Both the position numbers and the translations under genes were made by a program. 64,000 nucleotides of DNA from an uncultured Bermanella sp. (GTDB taxonomy: Bacteria; Pseudomonadota; Gammaproteobacteria; Pseudomonadales; Oceanobacteraceae): positions 1 through 64,000 of the forward strand of contig CAJXRF010000019.1 of the NCBI GenBank assembly GCA_913058575.1. The letters are read 5' to 3'. Below the pieces are notes generated by a model that made no database searches, had not been told where the DNA came from, and saw only the letters and a program-made list of their open reading frames with translations. Shown piece by piece: positions 37,535-46,699 of this stretch (the stretch's first letter is position 1; every line of letters begins with the position of its first letter).

Positions 37535-38647
37535 ATGCACCAGCGTTTAATGCTTCTCAATATATTGCTACCCATCACATGCCTTGTGTTATTGGGTTTT
37601 TTGCCGCCAGATGTTTTTCTACTTCCTGACTTTGTGGTTTTGGCTTTGGTTATTATTACCTTGGGTCGAGCCTATTTATTGATGCAGCAGCAGGTGGTGT
37701 TTTCTGTGTTGCCCGCTGTATTGTTGTCGATATCGGATGAGTGGCAACTGGGCTTGGATATATTTGCGCCCTTTGCGACCCTATGCTTTTTGTTTTACAT
37801 GTGGTTTGTGAATTTACAGTGGAATAAAAAGCCTTGGTTTCACTGGTTGCATATATTGAATTTATGCATCTTAGTTTTGTTTGTGGCATTAGCCATGCGT
37901 TTTATACCCATTCCAGATTGGCTTCTTAATTACAATGCTTGGCCAATTGAATGGCTGACAGTTTTCTTTGCGATTACCCCATTATTTTTTGTGACTAAGT
38001 GGCATGGCACGGGTAGGTGGGCAAGCTACTGGCCATTGCTAATGGTGGTGGGTTTCATTTTTGAGTGGAGCTCGGATAGCTATTTATATTTATGGGCTGC
38101 TCTCATGCCGCTTTTCTCACTAACGTTAGATGCTTATATATTGGCTTACGTAGATGAACTCACCGGTATTTTAGGGCGCCGCGCGTTAATGTTTAAACTC
38201 AATACGCTGGGCAAGCATTACACTGTGGTGATGGTCGATGTGGACCATTTTAAATTGTTTAATGACAAGTATGGTCATCAAGTGGGTGATGATGTTTTAA
38301 AGGTGGTGGCCAAGTTAATTGGTGAAACATCAGGTGCTGTGGCGTATCGGTATGGTGGGGAAGAGTTCATTTTGCTCTTTGCGAAGGGGAAATCTGTGGA
38401 GTTGGCGCCCCATGTTGAAGCCACTCGTGAACGCCTAGCTAATTATGAGTTATTTCCCAAAAGTATAAAGCGTGAAAAGAAGCAGCGAGGTAAATCTAAA
38501 GCGCGTAAGCCTTTGCATATCACCGCTAGCTTTGGCATGGCCTGCCACAAAACAGGGGAGTCTATCGACAGTGTTATTGAGCGGGCCGATCAGGCTTTGT
38601 ATAAGGCAAAAGATAGCGGCCGAAATTGCTTAGAAATTGCCAAATGA
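37535..38647 (+). CDS. Membrane diguanylate cyclase (GGDEF)
   Basis: A 370-residue protein. About six membrane helices (residues 5-205) are followed by a GGDEF domain (about 208-369) that starts at DELTGILGRRAL. The catalytic motif is GGEEF, with the metal-site aspartate in VMVDVDHFKLFNDKYGH. No RxxD inhibitory site precedes GGEEF, so product inhibition at the usual site is not expected. A basic insert rich in lysine (about 310-330) is unusual within the domain. There is no EAL domain. AAGGACA precedes the ATG. It sits 61 bp before a CheY-like gene, possibly co-transcribed. Confidence 0.93.
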   Translation: MHQRLMLLNILLPITCLVLLGFLPPDVFLLPDFVVLALVIITLGRAYLLMQQQVVFSVLPAVLLSISDEWQLGLDIFAPFATLCFLFYMWFVNLQWNKKPWFHWLHILNLCILVLFVALAMRFIPIPDWLLNYNAWPIEWLTVFFAITPLFFVTKWHGTGRWASYWPLLMVVGFIFEWSSDSYLYLWAALMPLFSLTLDAYILAYVDELTGILGRRALMFKLNTLGKHYTVVMVDVDHFKLFNDKYGHQVGDDVLKVVAKLIGETSGAVAYRYGGEEFILLFAKGKSVELAPHVEATRERLANYELFPKSIKREKKQRGKSKARKPLHITASFGMACHKTGESIDSVIERADQALYKAKDSGRNCLEIAK

Positions 38648-38708
38648 GCCTTTTCATTGGCCATATTGTTCTATGCTTAACAAAACCTGAGTTATTTAAG
38701 GATTGATG

Positions 38709-39071
38709 ATGGCAAATATATTGGCGGTTGATGATAGTCAGGCCATTCGCACTTTAATGAAAGTGGTGCTTGAGGCGGAAGGCCACAATGTTTTTGTTAA
38801 GGAAAATGGCCGAGAAGCCTTAGAGTTTGCCCGTGGCCATACAGTTGACTTGGTCATCACCGATTTAAATATGCCTGAAATGGGTGGCATGAGTTTAGTG
38901 GGGCATTTACGAAGACTAGACGAATATAAGCGCAAACCCATTTTAGTGATTACGACCGAAACCGCGGATTACAAGAAACAAAAAGCCAAATCGGTAGGCG
39001 CTACAGGTTGGATAGCCAAGCCAGTTGATAAAGATCGCCTTATTACAGCTGTGGCAAAAACGGTGGGATAG
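38709..39071 (+). CDS. Stand-alone CheY-like response regulator
   Basis: A 120-residue receiver domain with no output domain. The acidic pair is in LAVDDSQAIR, the phospho-acceptor in LVITDLNMPEMGG near residue 52, the switch threonine in LVITTETADYKKQ, and the lysine in GWIAKPV. This fits CheY-type proteins that act by protein contact. Its location after a diguanylate cyclase gene suggests joint signalling, but no kinase is nearby. Two ATGs are possible (38706, 38709); AAGGA spacing favours the second. Confidence 0.93.
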   Translation: MANILAVDDSQAIRTLMKVVLEAEGHNVFVKENGREALEFARGHTVDLVITDLNMPEMGGMSLVGHLRRLDEYKRKPILVITTETADYKKQKAKSVGATGWIAKPVDKDRLITAVAKTVG

Positions 39072-39235
39072 CCCTGCGTCATTAAGAAATAGGCCAAGAT
39101 TAGTTGTTTATAAAATATTTATTGGGCGCATAAATAATAGAGTTACGCCCTTTTAAGGTAATTGACTTTAACACTGGTTATTTATGGCACTTATGCGCTT
39201 CGATCAGTCATACTTTTTACTTCAAACCGCCCGTA

Positions 39236-39442
39236 TTAATTCATCTCTTTTAAAGTGGGAATGGGTTGTTGTCTTTGTAATAGCCCTACAAGGTCCTGCC
39301 GGGCCCGAATCATTTCGCGGTAACTTTGTAATATGGCTGGATTGGTGGCCCCCATTCTGCGTTGTGCGTTGGCCATATGACGCATGAGGCTATGAATTTC
39401 GTGTTGTAAGCGATAAACCTTGGGGTGAACTTGATACATCAT
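39236..39442 (-). CDS. Small helical protein of unknown function
   Basis: A 68-residue frame starting MMYQVHPKVYRLQHEIHSL. It is rich in Arg, Gln, His and Met and should be mostly alpha-helical, with a basic middle (ANAQRRMGATNPA). AGGA lies about 11 bases before the chosen ATG, and an alternative ATG four codons upstream is possible. It looks more protein-like than the opposite frame over the same bases, which is Trp/Phe/Pro-rich. I do not recognise the family and propose no function. It sits between the CheY-like gene and cysQ, converging with the former. Confidence 0.55.
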   Translation of the reverse strand: MMYQVHPKVYRLQHEIHSLMRHMANAQRRMGATNPAILQSYREMIRARQDLVGLLQRQQPIPTLKEMN

Positions 39443-39636
39443 TTTAATAATCATCCTGACCGTTCACCCTTAATAATAGTTAAGCTTTGCAGGCAAGGTA
39501 TTGGAGTTTTTGGATGAATTTAAGATTAAAAAAATTCTTGTATTAAAGGATTGTAATTAGTGACTTTAGTGACATTTTAAATGCAGGGAATAGGTCGCTC
39601 ATTCGGACGTTTACGCTTCTAGGAAAGTCAGAATAG

Positions 39637-39662
39637 CCGCGCCTTTAAGAGCAAAGGTGCGG
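39637..39662 (-). terminator. Hairpin after cysQ
   Basis: The arms CCGCGCCTTT and AAAGGTGCGG (one G-T or mismatch) surround AAGAGC, 19 bp after the cysQ stop. No clear T run follows on the minus strand, so a terminator function is only probable from its position. Confidence 0.45.
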
Positions 39663-39681
39663 TTTCAAAAAGAAGATGGCT

Positions 39682-40497
39682 CTAGGTCAGTAGCAGTGGA
39701 CGCCAATCAAAGTCGATATAGGCCACCGCTAAAAAGCCCGGCACGATCATAGTGGGTTTGCGGCCATAGTGAATCGCTTCGTATTGTAGGCTTAAAATGT
39801 CGCCCCCAACGCAGCGTAAAATGGCATGGCCTGCAGCAATATCCCATTCAGAAACATTACCAAAGCGTGCATAAATGTCGCCTTTTCCTGCCGCCAAATA
39901 GGCTAGTTTTAAAGCGCTGCCCACCGGATAGCGCTCCACTGGCGCCATTTTATCTTCTAAGCGATTACACAAATGCTGGAGCTGATCCGTGGCGTGGCGA
40001 CGACTAGAAAATACTCTGATGCAGCCATGTTCACGAATTTGGCTATTGGGGTTAATGGTTTTAAGCATTGAGGCTGGCTCTTCCCCTTGTTTAAGGAAGG
40101 CTTTGCCATCGCCACCGTAATAACACTCATCGGTGACGGGTACATAAATCAGCCCAAATATGGGCTCACCTTTTTCAATGATGGATATATTAATGGTGAA
40201 TTCATCATTGCGATCAATAAATTCCTTAGTGCCATCAAGTGGGTCTATTAGCCAAAACCGCTCCCACTGGGTACGCTCTTGCTGGCTGGGAATGTCCGTT
40301 TCTTCGCTAATGACGGGCATGTCCATAATTTTACTGAGGCCATCACTAAGGATTTTATTGGCGGCAATATCCGCTTCTGTGAGTGGACTGCTGTCGGTTT
40401 TTTCAACGACAGTATAATCACTGCGCCGATAAACTTCCAAAATGGCGCGACCTGCTTTTCTTGCCAAATCAATGACGTCGGCATAGTTGGGTTGCAT
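39682..40497 (-). CDS. cysQ: 3'(2'),5'-bisphosphate nucleotidase CysQ
   Basis: A 271-residue Mg-dependent, lithium-sensitive phosphatase of the inositol monophosphatase superfamily. The metal motif WLIDPLDGTKEFI (about 88) and the second motif EWDIAAGHAIL (about 220) are intact, with the glutamates of VISEETD upstream. CysQ removes 3'-phosphoadenosine phosphate formed during sulfate assimilation. It is 32 bp downstream of nudE on the same strand, and the two likely form an operon for nucleotide clean-up. Confidence 0.95.
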   Translation of the reverse strand: MQPNYADVIDLARKAGRAILEVYRRSDYTVVEKTDSSPLTEADIAANKILSDGLSKIMDMPVISEETDIPSQQERTQWERFWLIDPLDGTKEFIDRNDEFTINISIIEKGEPIFGLIYVPVTDECYYGGDGKAFLKQGEEPASMLKTINPNSQIREHGCIRVFSSRRHATDQLQHLCNRLEDKMAPVERYPVGSALKLAYLAAGKGDIYARFGNVSEWDIAAGHAILRCVGGDILSLQYEAIHYGRKPTMIVPGFLAVAYIDFDWRPLLLT

Positions 40498-40529
40498 AGA
40501 TTATCCTTTTATTTGTCGCTGGGCGCTGT

Positions 40530-41135
40530 TCAGCCCGCTTTCCCTTGATCACTTTCTAGCCATGCTTTTGCCATATATAAAGCGGCGATGGCTCGGCCTT
40601 CTGTCATGTCGGCTTGGTTGACCAATTCGTCTAATTTACTCAGTGGCCATGGGACCACTTCTAGGGGCTCAGGTTCATCCCCTTGTAACGATTCTTCATA
40701 TAAATTCTGGGCAACAAAGATATCAATGCTGCTTTTCATATAACTTGGAGAAAGGCTCATGCTCTTTAAATAGTGCAAGTCATGAGCGCCGCGACCGATC
40801 TCTTCTTTGAGCTCTCGGTTAGCCGCTTGTTCAATGGTTTCCCCTAAGTCCACGGCCCCTTTGGGCAGAGTTAGGGTGTAATCTTCAATGCCCACACCAT
40901 ACTCGCGTATCAGCAGTACTTGGTCATTTTCATCTATAGGCACCATCATTACTGCGCCATGACCACCCGAGGCTAAACGCTCATAAGTGCGTTTAACGCC
41001 ATTTGAGAATTCCATTTCAAGGGATTCTACGGTGAATAAGTGACTGCGGGCCACCACATGCTGCGCCTGTATGACGGGTTTGGGGTGATTATTGTTTTCA
41101 CCATGTGGCCCAGAGTGCTTAGGATGTTCAGTCAT
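40530..41135 (-). CDS. nudE: ADP compounds hydrolase NudE
   Basis: A 201-residue Nudix hydrolase. The Nudix box is exact: GAVDLGETIEQAANRELKEE with the trailing IG, matching GX5EX7REUXEEXGU. NudE splits ADP-ribose, NADH and related compounds to AMP. The preceding region (VLLIREYGVGIEDYTLTLPK) is typical of the NudE/NudF group. It is divergent from yrfG, as in E. coli, where nudE, yrfG, hslR and hslO are neighbours. Confidence 0.92.
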   Translation of the reverse strand: MTEHPKHSGPHGENNNHPKPVIQAQHVVARSHLFTVESLEMEFSNGVKRTYERLASGGHGAVMMVPIDENDQVLLIREYGVGIEDYTLTLPKGAVDLGETIEQAANRELKEEIGRGAHDLHYLKSMSLSPSYMKSSIDIFVAQNLYEESLQGDEPEPLEVVPWPLSKLDELVNQADMTEGRAIAALYMAKAWLESDQGKAG

Positions 41136-41291
41136 AGTTACTATAATTAAATCAATAGCCGCCTAGTATGAACTTATTGCCCCATGACTTGAAGTCTGTA
41201 TCTGTGCCCTCATCTATAGAACCATAAGAAATGCGTTTAGATGGGCATAATAAGCAGGCAGGGTGTTAGAAATAACCATGAGAATTTTTAA

Positions 41292-41972
41292 ATGATAGCG
41301 TGGGACAACATAGACACAGTGCTGCTGGACATGGACGGCACTTTGTTAGATTTACACTTCGATAACTACTTCTGGGTGCAGCATTTGCCTGTGAAGTTTG
41401 CGCAGTTTCACGATATGGAGCAAGCCCATGCCTTGGATCATCTGAATCAGCATATGCAAGATAAGGTGGGGCAACTTGAATGGTATTGCTTGGATTATTG
41501 GAGCGATTTAACAGGTTTGCCAATTGCTAAGTTAAAAGAGGACATTGCTCATAAAATTCAATTTCGGCCTCACGTGCAGGACTTCCTACAGGCTTTAAAA
41601 AAGGCCGGTAAGCAATCCATAATTGTCACCAATGCTCATCGCGATAGTGTTAATTTGAAAATGAAGCATACGGGTTTAAATAAATTGGTGGATACGATCA
41701 TTAGCTCCCATGATTATGCCTACCCGAAAGAAGAGCAAAATTTTTGGCATGCGCTTATGGAAAACTCCCCTTTTGACCTGCAGCGGACGGTACTTATCGA
41801 TGACAGTTTGCCTGTGCTAGAATCCGCGCGAAAATATGGCTTTGAGCACTTACTGTGTATTTGTCAGCCCGATAGCCAAAAGCCAAAACGGGATATTTCA
41901 CAATTTAGGGCGGTAGATCAGTTCAGCGATATCATGCCCATTAGCCACTCCAGTGATAAAAAACATGACTGA
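41292..41972 (+). CDS. yrfG: HAD-family GMP/IMP nucleotidase YrfG
   Basis: A 226-residue HAD hydrolase. The nucleophile motif VLLDMDGTLLDLHFDNYFW is at residues 10-28, motif II in SIIVTNAHRDS, and motif IV in VLIDDSLPVLESARKYG. E. coli YrfG dephosphorylates GMP and IMP. The YrfG assignment comes from the N-terminal sequence and its position before hslR. It overlaps hslR by eight bases, so translation is likely coupled. Confidence 0.92.
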   Translation: MIAWDNIDTVLLDMDGTLLDLHFDNYFWVQHLPVKFAQFHDMEQAHALDHLNQHMQDKVGQLEWYCLDYWSDLTGLPIAKLKEDIAHKIQFRPHVQDFLQALKKAGKQSIIVTNAHRDSVNLKMKHTGLNKLVDTIISSHDYAYPKEEQNFWHALMENSPFDLQRTVLIDDSLPVLESARKYGFEHLLCICQPDSQKPKRDISQFRAVDQFSDIMPISHSSDKKHD

Positions 41973-42372
41973 ACCTGAAAAGAAAATACGCTTAGATAAA
42001 TGGCTATGGGCGGCGCGGTTTTATAAAACTCGGGCCACTGCTAAAAGCGCCATTGAAGGCGGTAAAGTGCAGTACAACGATCAACGCTGCAAAGTCAGTA
42101 AGCTGGTGGAGTTGGGGGCAACCCTAAAAATTCGCCAAGGCTTTGATGATAAAGTTGTCGAAGTGAAAGCGCTCAGCGAGCAGCGTCGCGGGGCACCCGA
42201 AGCTGCACTTTTATATGAAGAAACGGCTGCCAGCATTAAACGGCGCATGGATGAAACAGAGCGTAGGCGTAAGTTTAAACACGCAAACCCTATATTCGAT
42301 CATAAGCCCAACAAAAAAGAGCGTCGCCAAATTCATCATTTTAATGAAGTGAATAGCGAGTCTGGGGAGTAA
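41965..42372 (+). CDS. hslR: Heat shock protein 15, ribosome-recycling factor
   Basis: A 135-residue S4-domain RNA-binding protein. The S4 core is IRLDKWLWAARFYKTRATAK and then AIEGGKVQYN near the N-terminus; a basic, charged tail follows (RRRKFKHANPI). Hsp15 binds 50S subunits that carry stalled nascent chains. ATG at 41965 is favoured over an in-frame GTG four codons earlier. It is in a run with yrfG and hslO; a sigma-32 site is not evident. Confidence 0.95.
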   Translation: MTEPEKKIRLDKWLWAARFYKTRATAKSAIEGGKVQYNDQRCKVSKLVELGATLKIRQGFDDKVVEVKALSEQRRGAPEAALLYEETAASIKRRMDETERRRKFKHANPIFDHKPNKKERRQIHHFNEVNSESGE

Positions 42373-42420
42373 CGTAATGCTTTCTCTCAATACTAATTTT
42401 TAACTTACAAAGGCCCAGTT

Positions 42421-43311
42421 ATGGCGACCGCAGATTCCCTTCAAAGATTTACGTTTGATAAAAGCCATGTTCGTGGTGAACTGGTGTGTTTGAAAAAAAC
42501 CCTTGGCGATATATTAGAGCGCCAGTCTTACCCCGAGCCTGTTAATGCTTTATTGGGGCAGTTATTAGCAGCCGCTGCGCTGTTAAGCGCAACGGTTAAA
42601 ATCAGTGGTTTGTTAACTTTACAAGTTCAAGGCAATGGCCCTGTGCAATTGCTACAAGCTGAAACCACGCATGATGGCAAGCTACGAGGGATTGCCCGCA
42701 TAGACTCAGAAAAAACCCTAACACAGGGCAATATACTGGGTGAAGACGGCCGTTTGATTATCACCATTGACCCTGATGAAGGCCGCCGTTACCAAGGTAT
42801 TGTGGCTCTTGAGGGCGATAACTTAGCCACGTCCTTAGAGGGCTATTTTAGGCAATCGGAACAATTAGCCACTCGTTTATGGCTCAGTTGTGAACAAGGT
42901 GTGGCGGCGGGACTTTTACTTCAAGAATTGCCGAAACTAGGCGAACTTCAGGAAGAAATGGAAGTAGATGAGGATGCTTGGACACGACTAACGCATTTGG
43001 CCAGTACAGTGCGAGATGATGAGTTATTGCATTTGGATAACGAGCAACTACTGCATCGTTTATATCACGAAGAAGTAGTACGTACTTATGACTTAGAGCC
43101 TCTTAAATTCAGCTGCAGTTGCTCTAAAGAACGCTTAGCAGTGGCAATGGAGCAGATGGGTTATGAAGAGTGCCAAGAAATTCTAGATGAACAGAAAAAA
43201 ATTCGGGCAGATTGCCAGTTTTGTGGCCAACATTATAGCTTTGATCAGAGCGATATTAATGGATTGTTCCCATTACAGTCCGCTAAGAATCAAGTTAATA
43301 AACTGCACTAA
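42421..43311 (+). CDS. hslO: Redox-regulated chaperone Hsp33
   Basis: A 296-residue chaperone activated by oxidation and unfolding. The C-terminal zinc centre is intact, with CxC in KFSCSCSKERL and CxxC in RADCQFCGQHY. The N-terminal domain shows QLLQAETTHDGKLRGIAR. It follows hslR by 48 bp and belongs to the yrfG-hslR-hslO unit; together they form a heat and oxidative stress module for translation and protein folding. Confidence 0.97.
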   Translation: MATADSLQRFTFDKSHVRGELVCLKKTLGDILERQSYPEPVNALLGQLLAAAALLSATVKISGLLTLQVQGNGPVQLLQAETTHDGKLRGIARIDSEKTLTQGNILGEDGRLIITIDPDEGRRYQGIVALEGDNLATSLEGYFRQSEQLATRLWLSCEQGVAAGLLLQELPKLGELQEEMEVDEDAWTRLTHLASTVRDDELLHLDNEQLLHRLYHEEVVRTYDLEPLKFSCSCSKERLAVAMEQMGYEECQEILDEQKKIRADCQFCGQHYSFDQSDINGLFPLQSAKNQVNKLH

Positions 43312-43348
43312 AAGCACCAGATTTAGCAGGTAATAAACAATAATAAAC

Positions 43349-43382
43349 TGCATTTATAGTAATAATAATCGCTATAAATGCA
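43349..43382. promoter_or_regulatory. Perfect 11-bp inverted repeat in the hslO-pckA spacer
   Basis: The arms TGCATTTATAG and CTATAAATGCA are separated by 12 bp. No T run follows, so it may be an operator or an RNA hairpin rather than a terminator. It is 38 bp after the hslO stop. The rest of the 301-bp spacer holds a second small hairpin just before pckA (43571-43587, TCTGGC/GCCAGA) and no plausible gene. Confidence 0.5.
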
Positions 43383-43612
43383 CTGTATACCCCTGATTCC
43401 CAAAGGGATACGCGCCAGTTTGTTGCATAATCATGACAATACAGGCCAAGCGTGCCTCTTTTTGAGACTCGCCTATTCGCCTGAAGTATATTTTCTGGCA
43501 TAATCGCCTCCCTAAAATTTTATAATTCGCTGCACGGTACCTCCGTTTCTAGCGGTAATGTTTTCAGTTTTCTGGCCACAAGCCAGATAACCAATTAATG
43601 GATTGGCCACAC

Positions 43613-45148
43613 ATGACCACCGTATACACTGACCTTTCTTCTGCACTACTCGTGGAAAAAGCACTTGCCAATGGCGAAGGCCGTTTACAAGACAATGGTG
43701 CTTTAGTTGTTGAGACTGGCAAGCGTACAGGCCGTTCTCCAATGGATCGTTACATCGTTCAAGAGCCAAGTACTTCAGATGCCATCGATTGGGGCAATGT
43801 TAACCGTCCTTTCGATGGAGCCAAATTCGATGCCTTGTGGGACCGCGTTGAAGCCTATTTAGATCAGCATGATCAATATGTATCTATGGTGCATGTGGGC
43901 GCAGATTCAAACCACTATCTTCCTGTTAAAATGACTACGCAAACTGCTTGGCAGAACTTGTTTGGCCGTAATCTATTTATTCGCCCTGACACATTTAACC
44001 CAAGCGACAAAGAAGAATGGCAGATCCTTAACGTTGCCAACTTCGAATGTGTACCTGAGCGCGATGGCACTAACTCTGACGGTGCAGTTATTATTAACTT
44101 TGCTGCTCGTAAAGTATTATTGGCTGGTATGCGTTACGCCGGCGAAATGAAAAAAGCCATGTTCTCTGTACAAAATTTCCTATTGCCTGAAAAAGACGTG
44201 CTACCTATGCACTGCTCTGCCAACGTAGGCGAAGAAGGCGATACTTGCTTGTTTTTCGGTTTATCTGGTACGGGTAAAACCACTTTGTCTGCTGACCAAA
44301 GTCGCTACCTTATTGGCGATGACGAACACGGTTGGGGCAAGGGCACCGTATTTAATATTGAAGGCGGTTGCTACGCTAAGACCATCGATCTTTCTCAAAA
44401 GAACGAGCCCGTTATCTGGGATGCCATTAAGTTTGGCGCCATCGTAGAAAACGTAGTGATGAACAGCGACACTCGTCAAGCTGATTACAATGACGTAAGC
44501 CTGACTGAAAATGGTCGTTGTGCTTACCCACTTGATCACATTGAAAAGCGTGTTCTTGAGAACCAAGCGGGCGAGCCTAAAGCGGTTATTTTCTTAACAT
44601 GCGACATGACCGGTGTATTGCCTCCAGTTTCTATTCTTACTAAAGAGCAAGCGGCCTACCACTTTCTAAGCGGTTACACAGCGCTTGTTGGTTCAACTGA
44701 AATGGGTGGATCTAAAGGTCTTAAGTCTACTTTCTCTACTTGTTTTGGCGCGCCTTTCTTCCCACGTCCTGCAGGTGAATACGCTGAATTGCTAATGAAG
44801 CGTGTTACTGAATTTGATTCTCAGGTGTACCTTGTGAACACAGGTTGGACCGGCGGTCCAAATGGCGCAGGCGGCGAACGCTTTTCTATCCCAACGACCC
44901 GTGCAGTAATTGCAGCAGTTCAGTCTGGTGCCTTACGTGATTGTGAAACAGAAACCATTCCAGTATTTGGTTTGCAAGTGCCTAAGTCAGTTGAAGGTGT
45001 TGATAGCCAGCTACTTAATCCTCGTGGTGCTTGGAGCGATCAATCTAAGTACGATGAAGTGGCTGCTGGTTTGGCACAGCAATTTGTTGATAACTTCACT
45101 AAATATGACGTATCTGATGCCATTCGTGATGCGGGTCCTAAAGCTTAA
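43613..45148 (+). CDS. pckA: Phosphoenolpyruvate carboxykinase (ATP)
   Basis: This enzyme converts oxaloacetate and ATP to phosphoenolpyruvate and CO2, the entry to gluconeogenesis. Visible motifs are [15 protein letters not shown] (about 28), the P-loop [11 protein letters not shown], the metal-binding [14 protein letters not shown] region, and [22 protein letters not shown] at 43613 ([10 protein letters not shown]) gives 511 residues, which fits the Pseudomonas-type protein. An in-frame ATG at 43598 adds MDWPH; neither start has a strong ribosome site. Codon use is more biased than in neighbours, as for a highly expressed gene. A strong terminator follows. Confidence 0.96.
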   Translation: MTTVYTDLSSALLVEKALANGEGRLQDNGALVVETGKRTGRSPMDRYIVQEPSTSDAIDWGNVNRPFDGAKFDALWDRVEAYLDQHDQYVSMVHVGADSNHYLPVKMTTQTAWQNLFGRNLFIRPDTFNPSDKEEWQILNVANFECVPERDGTNSDGAVIINFAARKVLLAGMRYAGEMKKAMFSVQNFLLPEKDVLPMHCSANVGEEGDTCLFFGLSGTGKTTLSADQSRYLIGDDEHGWGKGTVFNIEGGCYAKTIDLSQKNEPVIWDAIKFGAIVENVVMNSDTRQADYNDVSLTENGRCAYPLDHIEKRVLENQAGEPKAVIFLTCDMTGVLPPVSILTKEQAAYHFLSGYTALVGSTEMGGSKGLKSTFSTCFGAPFFPRPAGEYAELLMKRVTEFDSQVYLVNTGWTGGPNGAGGERFSIPTTRAVIAAVQSGALRDCETETIPVFGLQVPKSVEGVDSQLLNPRGAWSDQSKYDEVAAGLAQQFVDNFTKYDVSDAIRDAGPKA

Positions 45149-45242
45149 CTTAAGGATCATTGCATAAAATTTTATGAAGCAGGATGCTGAGATAAGTTTT
45201 ATGTAAAATTAAAAAATTCACCTCACCCTAGGTGTTTTTAAG

Positions 45243-45267
45243 AACCCGAGCTCGCTCGGGTTTTTTT
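45243..45267 (+). terminator. Terminator of pckA
   Basis: The stem AACCCGAG/CTCGGGTT with a CTCG loop is followed by T7. It lies 95 bp after the pckA stop. Confidence 0.93.
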
Positions 45268-45288
45268 ATGGCCAAGGACGGCCTGTAT

Positions 45289-45535
45289 CCTAAAATTGCA
45301 GGAGTAATATTTTAGGGTATGTACAGGATGTACGGTCAGAATTTATATTCCAGACAAATTCTAAGTACTCACATCCATGTGAGCAATGACGCGGGCGCAT
45401 GGATGGGCAGGAGCGGCGTGTTCCAGCTACTAAATTGTTGCTTTAAAGCAACATGCGCAGGAGCAACATTTTAGGGTATGACAAAGCTAGCCTGCATGAC
45501 GCGAGGCCATAGATGTCATCTAGCTTATAAGTACT
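45289..45535. repeat. Chain of palindromes with an internal 159-bp direct repeat
   Basis: This lies in the 407-bp gene-free stretch after pckA. At least four hairpins occur in series: CCTAAAAT/ATTTTAGG (45289-45316), CTCACAT/ATGTGAG (45368-45383), the perfect 18-bp palindrome TGTTGCTTTAAAGCAACA (45436-45453), and AAGCTAG...CTAGCTT with an inner ATGAC/GTCAT (45484-45526). The block GCAGGAG(T/C)AA(T/C)ATTTTAGG plus GTATG occurs at 45298 and 45457. TAAGTACTC occurs at 45362 and 45528. Several loops contain CATGGATG or a variant. No reading frame of note crosses it. Confidence 0.8.
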
Positions 45536-45555
45536 CTAAGGCAATTAAATGAAAA

Positions 45556-46416
45556 TCAGTCCTTAGCCTTAAGTATCCTGCGTTTAAATTCTTTCTTAAA
45601 TACGCCGACCAAGTAAGGATCTAAATAAGCTTCATAAGCCTTGCTGTAATCTTTATCTCTATGGGCATCAATAAGAGCCAAATTAATTTGGTTAACCATG
45701 TCTCGTCCCCATTTATTTTTTGGGCAAGCTGCATAAGCTAAGCTCATTTCACCGGCCTCTTGCAATATAACAGAGGTGACGTTTCCTTTAACCTTGGTCA
45801 GCTTCAACCCATAATGTCCTTCTGGGGGCCAATCTAAAATGAAATCTATGCGCTTTAATAGCAACATCTTGTATAGGTTTTTAGAGATGGATTTAGTGGC
45901 ATTTATAATGATGTTATCGGCAAAGCGTTTCTCTTTAATTAAGTTATTTACCGCATCGCTATATACCACCCCAGGGGTGACCGCGAGTTTTCCTGTATTT
46001 GCAGTGAGCAAAGTTTCAAGAGAAACCTGTTTAGGCTTATTCAAGGCCTGATAGGTTTCTTCACGCATGAATATTTGAATTGGGAAGTACAGTTCAGATG
46101 GTTCACTAAAATGCATATAACCTTGGCGCTCTGCACTTTTACTAATACCAAAAGTACATACTTTATCCTGCTGTTTAAACTTGGAATGGCGTCGCTTGTA
46201 ATTGCTTATTTGAAAGCTATGTTGGTGTTGTGGCAGGTATTTAAGCACTACTCTTAATGTATCCAATGAGTACCCTAGATACTCATCACCCTCCTGATAC
46301 TGGTAAGGGGGCCAGTCTGAAACGAGCCACTTAACATCATCCGCAAGGCTTTGGCTGCTCATAAATAAAGCAACAAGAAAACTCAATAATGGCCATTTAA
46401 AAAATGAGCAGCACAT
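45556..46416 (-). CDS. Periplasmic solute-binding protein, family 3-like
   Basis: A 286-residue exported protein. The signal peptide (PLLSFLVALFMSSQSLA) is followed by VKWLVSDWPPYQY, the N-terminal pattern of the TIGR02285-type family 3 binding proteins. The second lobe carries SLETLLTANTGKLAVTPGVV. The charged C-terminus is unusual. No permease or ATPase gene is adjacent, so it may sense or bind a ligand rather than serve a transporter. The ligand is unknown. It is divergent from tex. Confidence 0.75.
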   Translation of the reverse strand: MCCSFFKWPLLSFLVALFMSSQSLADDVKWLVSDWPPYQYQEGDEYLGYSLDTLRVVLKYLPQHQHSFQISNYKRRHSKFKQQDKVCTFGISKSAERQGYMHFSEPSELYFPIQIFMREETYQALNKPKQVSLETLLTANTGKLAVTPGVVYSDAVNNLIKEKRFADNIIINATKSISKNLYKMLLLKRIDFILDWPPEGHYGLKLTKVKGNVTSVILQEAGEMSLAYAACPKNKWGRDMVNQINLALIDAHRDKDYSKAYEAYLDPYLVGVFKKEFKRRILKAKD

Positions 46417-46699
46417 AAATGTATCCCTTATAACATGCTAATAAGCATAGCTTAGAATGCACAATTTCCATTGTGCAAAGGGTTAATCTGCTCCAAACAG
46501 AAATCTTCTTCTATGGGCTTCTTAATTTAATATCATTGAGGAATATGAAAGAAATGAAGATAAACAATTTGCTATAAAGTGCTCATTTTTGCCTCTTAAT
46601 GAGGCTGTACACAATGGCCGAGTCCTTTATACTGAGCCAGCCTAATTTCCAGCTAGGCCGTGGCAGAGTCATTAATAATAAAGAGTGTATGAGTTGTAT

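Noticed and set aside
39184-39387. Plus-strand 67-codon frame after the CheY-like gene
   Set aside because: Its Trp/Pro/Phe-rich sequence is not protein-like, and the opposite strand carries a more plausible small gene.
43512-43769. Minus-strand frame of 85 codons over the pckA start
   Set aside because: It overlaps the conserved pckA N-terminal coding region and shows no family-like motif.
45289-45535. CRISPR array
   Set aside because: The repeats are few, unequal in spacing (159 and about 166 bp) and palindromic, and no cas gene is present.
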